The position numbers and the translations under genes are program-made. From assembly GCA_016931155.1 (NCBI GenBank), contig JAFGFJ010000006.1:372001-436000 (forward strand): 64,000 nt of DNA. The letters are read 5' to 3'. The notes under the pieces are model-generated. The model saw only the letters and a list, made by a program, of their open reading frames with translations, was not told the origin of the DNA and ran no database searches. This document shows, one piece after another, positions 61,475 to 64,000 of the stretch (within the stretch, counting starts at the first letter, position 1; the number at the start of each line of letters is the position of its first letter). The stretch is from Candidatus Dojkabacteria bacterium. GTDB taxonomy: Bacteria > Patescibacteria > Dojkabacteria > B142 > JAFGFJ01.

Positions 61475-63866
61475 TATAAAATCCAGACCAATTAAACTGG
61501 CTTTTCTAATAAAGGCTAATAGTCAAAGTTCTCTCAGAAAGGCTATCCAAATTAATTCTGTTCTTTGGGGAGGGATGTTTAATCCTATTATTCCAGTATA
61601 CAAAAATCTAAGAAAACATCTTAAGGAGCCGTACTTTAATAAGCCAAGTGCGCGCGAATTTGTTGAAGGGTGTATAGATAATTTTGATCCCGACTTTATT
61701 GTAGTTGTTGATAAGTGTGATGTTAGCAATATAAAGTTAGGAAACAGAAAAGTTATCTCAGATCTAGAGCTAATTAAAGAATTGGATCAAGGTGAATTTG
61801 AATGGGGGGTAGGTATTTATGATATTTTGCATCATTTATTAAAAACTGAGTTAAAGTACAAAAGACGTAAACCTCTAGAAATATTGTTCCCACAACTAAA
61901 TGGAATAGGCTATACAAAGTTATTCTTAGAATCAGTTTTTGGTAAATTGCCAAAGCCAGTTGAAGATAGTATCCGAAATGACTGGAGTGAAGCACTAGAA
62001 GCAAAATTCCCTAAATATAACTTGTCTGATTACGTTAAGTATCGATCTGACGCTCTGTTCACAAGACGGCTAACTAACTTGTATTTTGAGACAGACAACC
62101 CAGGTAGGAGATTTCGAGAAAACATTATCTTTCTGATGGATATAGGTAAGTTTATTGATATTGTCGATTATTGGAATCTTAGAGCTCTTGGACTAAATGT
62201 GCTTCCTGTCCCAATCCAATTAAATAAGGATAAATCCACAATAACTCTTGCAGAGGAATTCATTAAGGATAATTACAATAAATATAAAAACCATTATGGC
62301 GAAATGTATACGCATGTGACTATACAGATAAGTAGAAGCTTGCAACCCGAACAAAGTAAGAATTTTGCCAGTCAGCTCACGTATGTCAAAGGTACTGGGA
62401 ATGGCATTACTGTAAGTAATGCATTCCCAAGAATTTGGGATGCTTGGGCTAGAGATAAGGATGGAGCCGAATCATGCACTTTAGAGGCTGAAGAAGAAGA
62501 ATACGATATATCCGAAAGTTCTGAGAGCTTAAATCTAAAAGGTACTTTCCCGATATTCTTAGATAAGAAGAAATATGGTCAGGGCTTTAGAGTAGCTAAT
62601 GATTTAAACTTTAGAATCTACAGCAACAAGGAGCTTTATGCTGAGGTTATTCCAGAAACCGATGTAAAACTTGCAAGAGCAATCGGGCATATAGGAGAGG
62701 ATGACAATATAAGATTCTCGCGCAGTGGTATTAAATATTATCCAGATTCAATTGGCAGAAGGTTATATTTTGACTTACCAAAAGGAGAAGATGTATTTAA
62801 GGAATGGCTAGAAATTCAAGGGTATACTAATATTGAAGTTTCTACCCCAGGTAAGATAGCAAAACAAATCTATAAGCATCTTGGTGGTATGAGATATCTT
62901 GGACTATTGAGTACACTCGGAATCATAGGGTTTCTCAATGAGATGTCTGAAATAAGAAAAGAATCAAAAGACGGTAAAGAAGCCTATAGAGATAGCAAAT
63001 GTATGAACATTGAGGAGGTGAATGAAAAACTCAGCAAGATTGGTGCAAAATTAAAATTTCCATTGTCTGCCCAAAATCTTTTATACAATTTGGTTCAATC
63101 AAAGATCATTGAGCTTGGAGTGGAGATTCAATGTGATATTTGTAGTAAGAATTCTTGGTATGAACTTAAAACATTGGGTCAAAAAATAAAATGTTCTAAA
63201 TGTTTTGGTGAATTTGAAATCCCAGCATACAATCCTACAAAACTACTTAGTTGGGCTTATAAGACTATTGGACCTTTTAGCCTTCCACAACAAGCGGATG
63301 GAGCGTATACGGTTTTGTTAACATATAGATTCTTTTCTCAGCTTTTGGATGGGCTAACTACACCGCTTATGAGCTTTGCTGGAGAAAAAGACGGTAAGCC
63401 ATTTGAAGCAGATTTAGGCTTATTTTTTAGAAGTTCTAAATACAGGATAGAAAGTAATGATGTTGTATTCGCAGAGTGTAAGACTGGAAATGACTTTAAA
63501 CAAAGGGATATTGATAAAATGGTTTCGCTAGGGAAAGATTTTTCAAAAGGTATATTAGTTTTCGCAACACTTAAAGAATCTTTATCTGATGAGGAAATAA
63601 AAATGCTTAAGGTCGTAGTAGAGAGAAATAGAAAGAGGTGGCGGACAAAGAAAACATATAATTACATTGTAATCCTAACTGCAACAGAACTACTTTCTGA
63701 CTGGCATCCAGAACAAGTATGGAAAGATAAGGGAGGTTTTCGCCAAAAATTTGCTCATCATTATAGTGAGAATGAGGAATTATGGGATGCTACTGTCCAA
63801 ATTTATCTTGGAGTTGATTCTAGAGATGAGTGGTTACATCAATACCTCTCTAAAAAAAGTAAATAA
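61440..63866 (+). CDS. Large zinc-ribbon protein with C-terminal PD-(D/E)XK-like domain
   Basis: 808 residues. The start overlaps the previous gene by about 35 nt; ATG at 61455 is an alternative. N-terminal: KLAFLIKANSQSSLRKAIQINSVLWGGMFNPIIPV. Middle: long unknown region. At about 570-600 a four-cysteine zinc ribbon (CDICSKNSWY, then CSKCFGEF). At about 670-710 FEADLGLFF and VFAECKTGNDF, a nuclease-like Asp ... Glu-x-Lys site. It probably acts with the DUF4365 protein as a DNA-targeting complex. No named system recognised. Confidence 0.7.
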   Translation: MKKNQMIQGTINIKSRPIKLAFLIKANSQSSLRKAIQINSVLWGGMFNPIIPVYKNLRKHLKEPYFNKPSAREFVEGCIDNFDPDFIVVVDKCDVSNIKLGNRKVISDLELIKELDQGEFEWGVGIYDILHHLLKTELKYKRRKPLEILFPQLNGIGYTKLFLESVFGKLPKPVEDSIRNDWSEALEAKFPKYNLSDYVKYRSDALFTRRLTNLYFETDNPGRRFRENIIFLMDIGKFIDIVDYWNLRALGLNVLPVPIQLNKDKSTITLAEEFIKDNYNKYKNHYGEMYTHVTIQISRSLQPEQSKNFASQLTYVKGTGNGITVSNAFPRIWDAWARDKDGAESCTLEAEEEEYDISESSESLNLKGTFPIFLDKKKYGQGFRVANDLNFRIYSNKELYAEVIPETDVKLARAIGHIGEDDNIRFSRSGIKYYPDSIGRRLYFDLPKGEDVFKEWLEIQGYTNIEVSTPGKIAKQIYKHLGGMRYLGLLSTLGIIGFLNEMSEIRKESKDGKEAYRDSKCMNIEEVNEKLSKIGAKLKFPLSAQNLLYNLVQSKIIELGVEIQCDICSKNSWYELKTLGQKIKCSKCFGEFEIPAYNPTKLLSWAYKTIGPFSLPQQADGAYTVLLTYRFFSQLLDGLTTPLMSFAGEKDGKPFEADLGLFFRSSKYRIESNDVVFAECKTGNDFKQRDIDKMVSLGKDFSKGILVFATLKESLSDEEIKMLKVVVERNRKRWRTKKTYNYIVILTATELLSDWHPEQVWKDKGGFRQKFAHHYSENEELWDATVQIYLGVDSRDEWLHQYLSKKSK

Positions 63867-63914
63867 AAATATTCAGACTATTAATTAATATTTAACGATT
63901 GATAGTATCTTCCT

Positions 63915-63924
63915 GGTTCGAGCG
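63915..63924 (+). repeat. GGTTCGAGCG motif, distal copy
   Basis: The seventh T-arm-like motif, outside the nuclease pair at its 3' side. With the copy at 59413 it brackets the nuclease module, as flanking att-like repeats would. Confidence 0.4.
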
Positions 63925-64000
63925 ATGCCAACTCCACTTAAAATGAAATTAAACGGAAATTCTATTTTTTAAAATATTTTTTACGCAAATATCAATACTT

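Noticed and set aside
1..64000. CRISPR array or rRNA genes
   Set aside because: No regularly spaced identical repeats with unique spacers and no rRNA-like stretches were seen on either strand.

Overview
The window looks like a chromosomal segment of a small-genome, AT-rich bacterium of the Candidate Phyla Radiation (Patescibacteria). The lineage within it (something like Dojkabacteria/WS6) is only a guess. The reasons are a RuBisCO of the II/III or III-like type, fermentative energy genes (2-oxoacid:ferredoxin oxidoreductase plus ADP-forming acyl-CoA synthetase), lower glycolysis (gpmI, pyk), many short unknown secreted or membrane proteins, and sparse, mixed-strand gene order. TGA behaves as a stop, so the standard bacterial code applies.

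Layout. 0-10 kb: ferredoxin oxidoreductase alpha/beta, acyl-CoA synthetase, RarA, two unknown genes, a ribosome hibernation factor, and an ECF sigma factor with a membrane partner. 10-20 kb: a divergent GH1 hydrolase, a methyltransferase, NYN and SDR proteins, a HEAT-like protein, four tRNAs (Pro, Pro, Leu, Cys), pyruvate kinase and a SpoU methyltransferase. 20-37 kb: gpmI, lepA, an M23 peptidase, a P-type ATPase, a TPR lipoprotein, and a surface-protein cluster with two membrane-anchored Ig-like proteins and two secreted proteins separated by long hairpins, then a Kef-type antiporter. 37-46 kb: two leftward operons preceded by leader regions. One carries an M20 peptidase with two unknown genes. 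The other encodes a PfkB kinase, a class II aldolase homologue lacking zinc ligands, a DAHP-synthase-like protein and a prephenate-dehydratase-like protein. 46-50 kb: Hsp20, an SRPBCC protein, RuBisCO and an SDR.

The two most striking systems are these. (1) At 44438-44565, just upstream of the PfkB/aldolase/DAHPS/PDT operon, lies a complete attenuator. It has an 18-codon leader peptide with seven aromatic residues in eight positions, followed by mutually exclusive A:B, B:C and C:D pairings, the last being an intrinsic terminator. This predicts control by charged Phe/Tyr/Trp tRNA. Two more leader-ORF/terminator units, with Ile/Leu-rich peptides, precede the genes at 40108 (-) and 45009 (+). 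(2) From about 49.95 to 55.64 kb there is an integron-like cassette array. Seven small ORFs on the minus strand form six cassettes (peptidase E, methyltransferase, membrane protein, NUDIX+GrpB, LprI-like lipoprotein, DUF6713-like). They are separated by five folded attC-like sites, with a sixth, half site at the end. An attI-like region and a divergently transcribed, apparently frameshifted tyrosine recombinase lie at the head.

At the right end, tRNA-Gln is followed by a small island with seven copies of a GGTTCGA (T-arm-like) motif. It holds a DUF3795 protein, a small unknown ORF, and an overlapping two-gene nuclease module (a DUF4365-like protein and a large zinc-ribbon protein with a PD-(D/E)XK-like C-terminus) that is a candidate defence system. 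All assignments come from reading motifs by eye. No database search or folding program was run.
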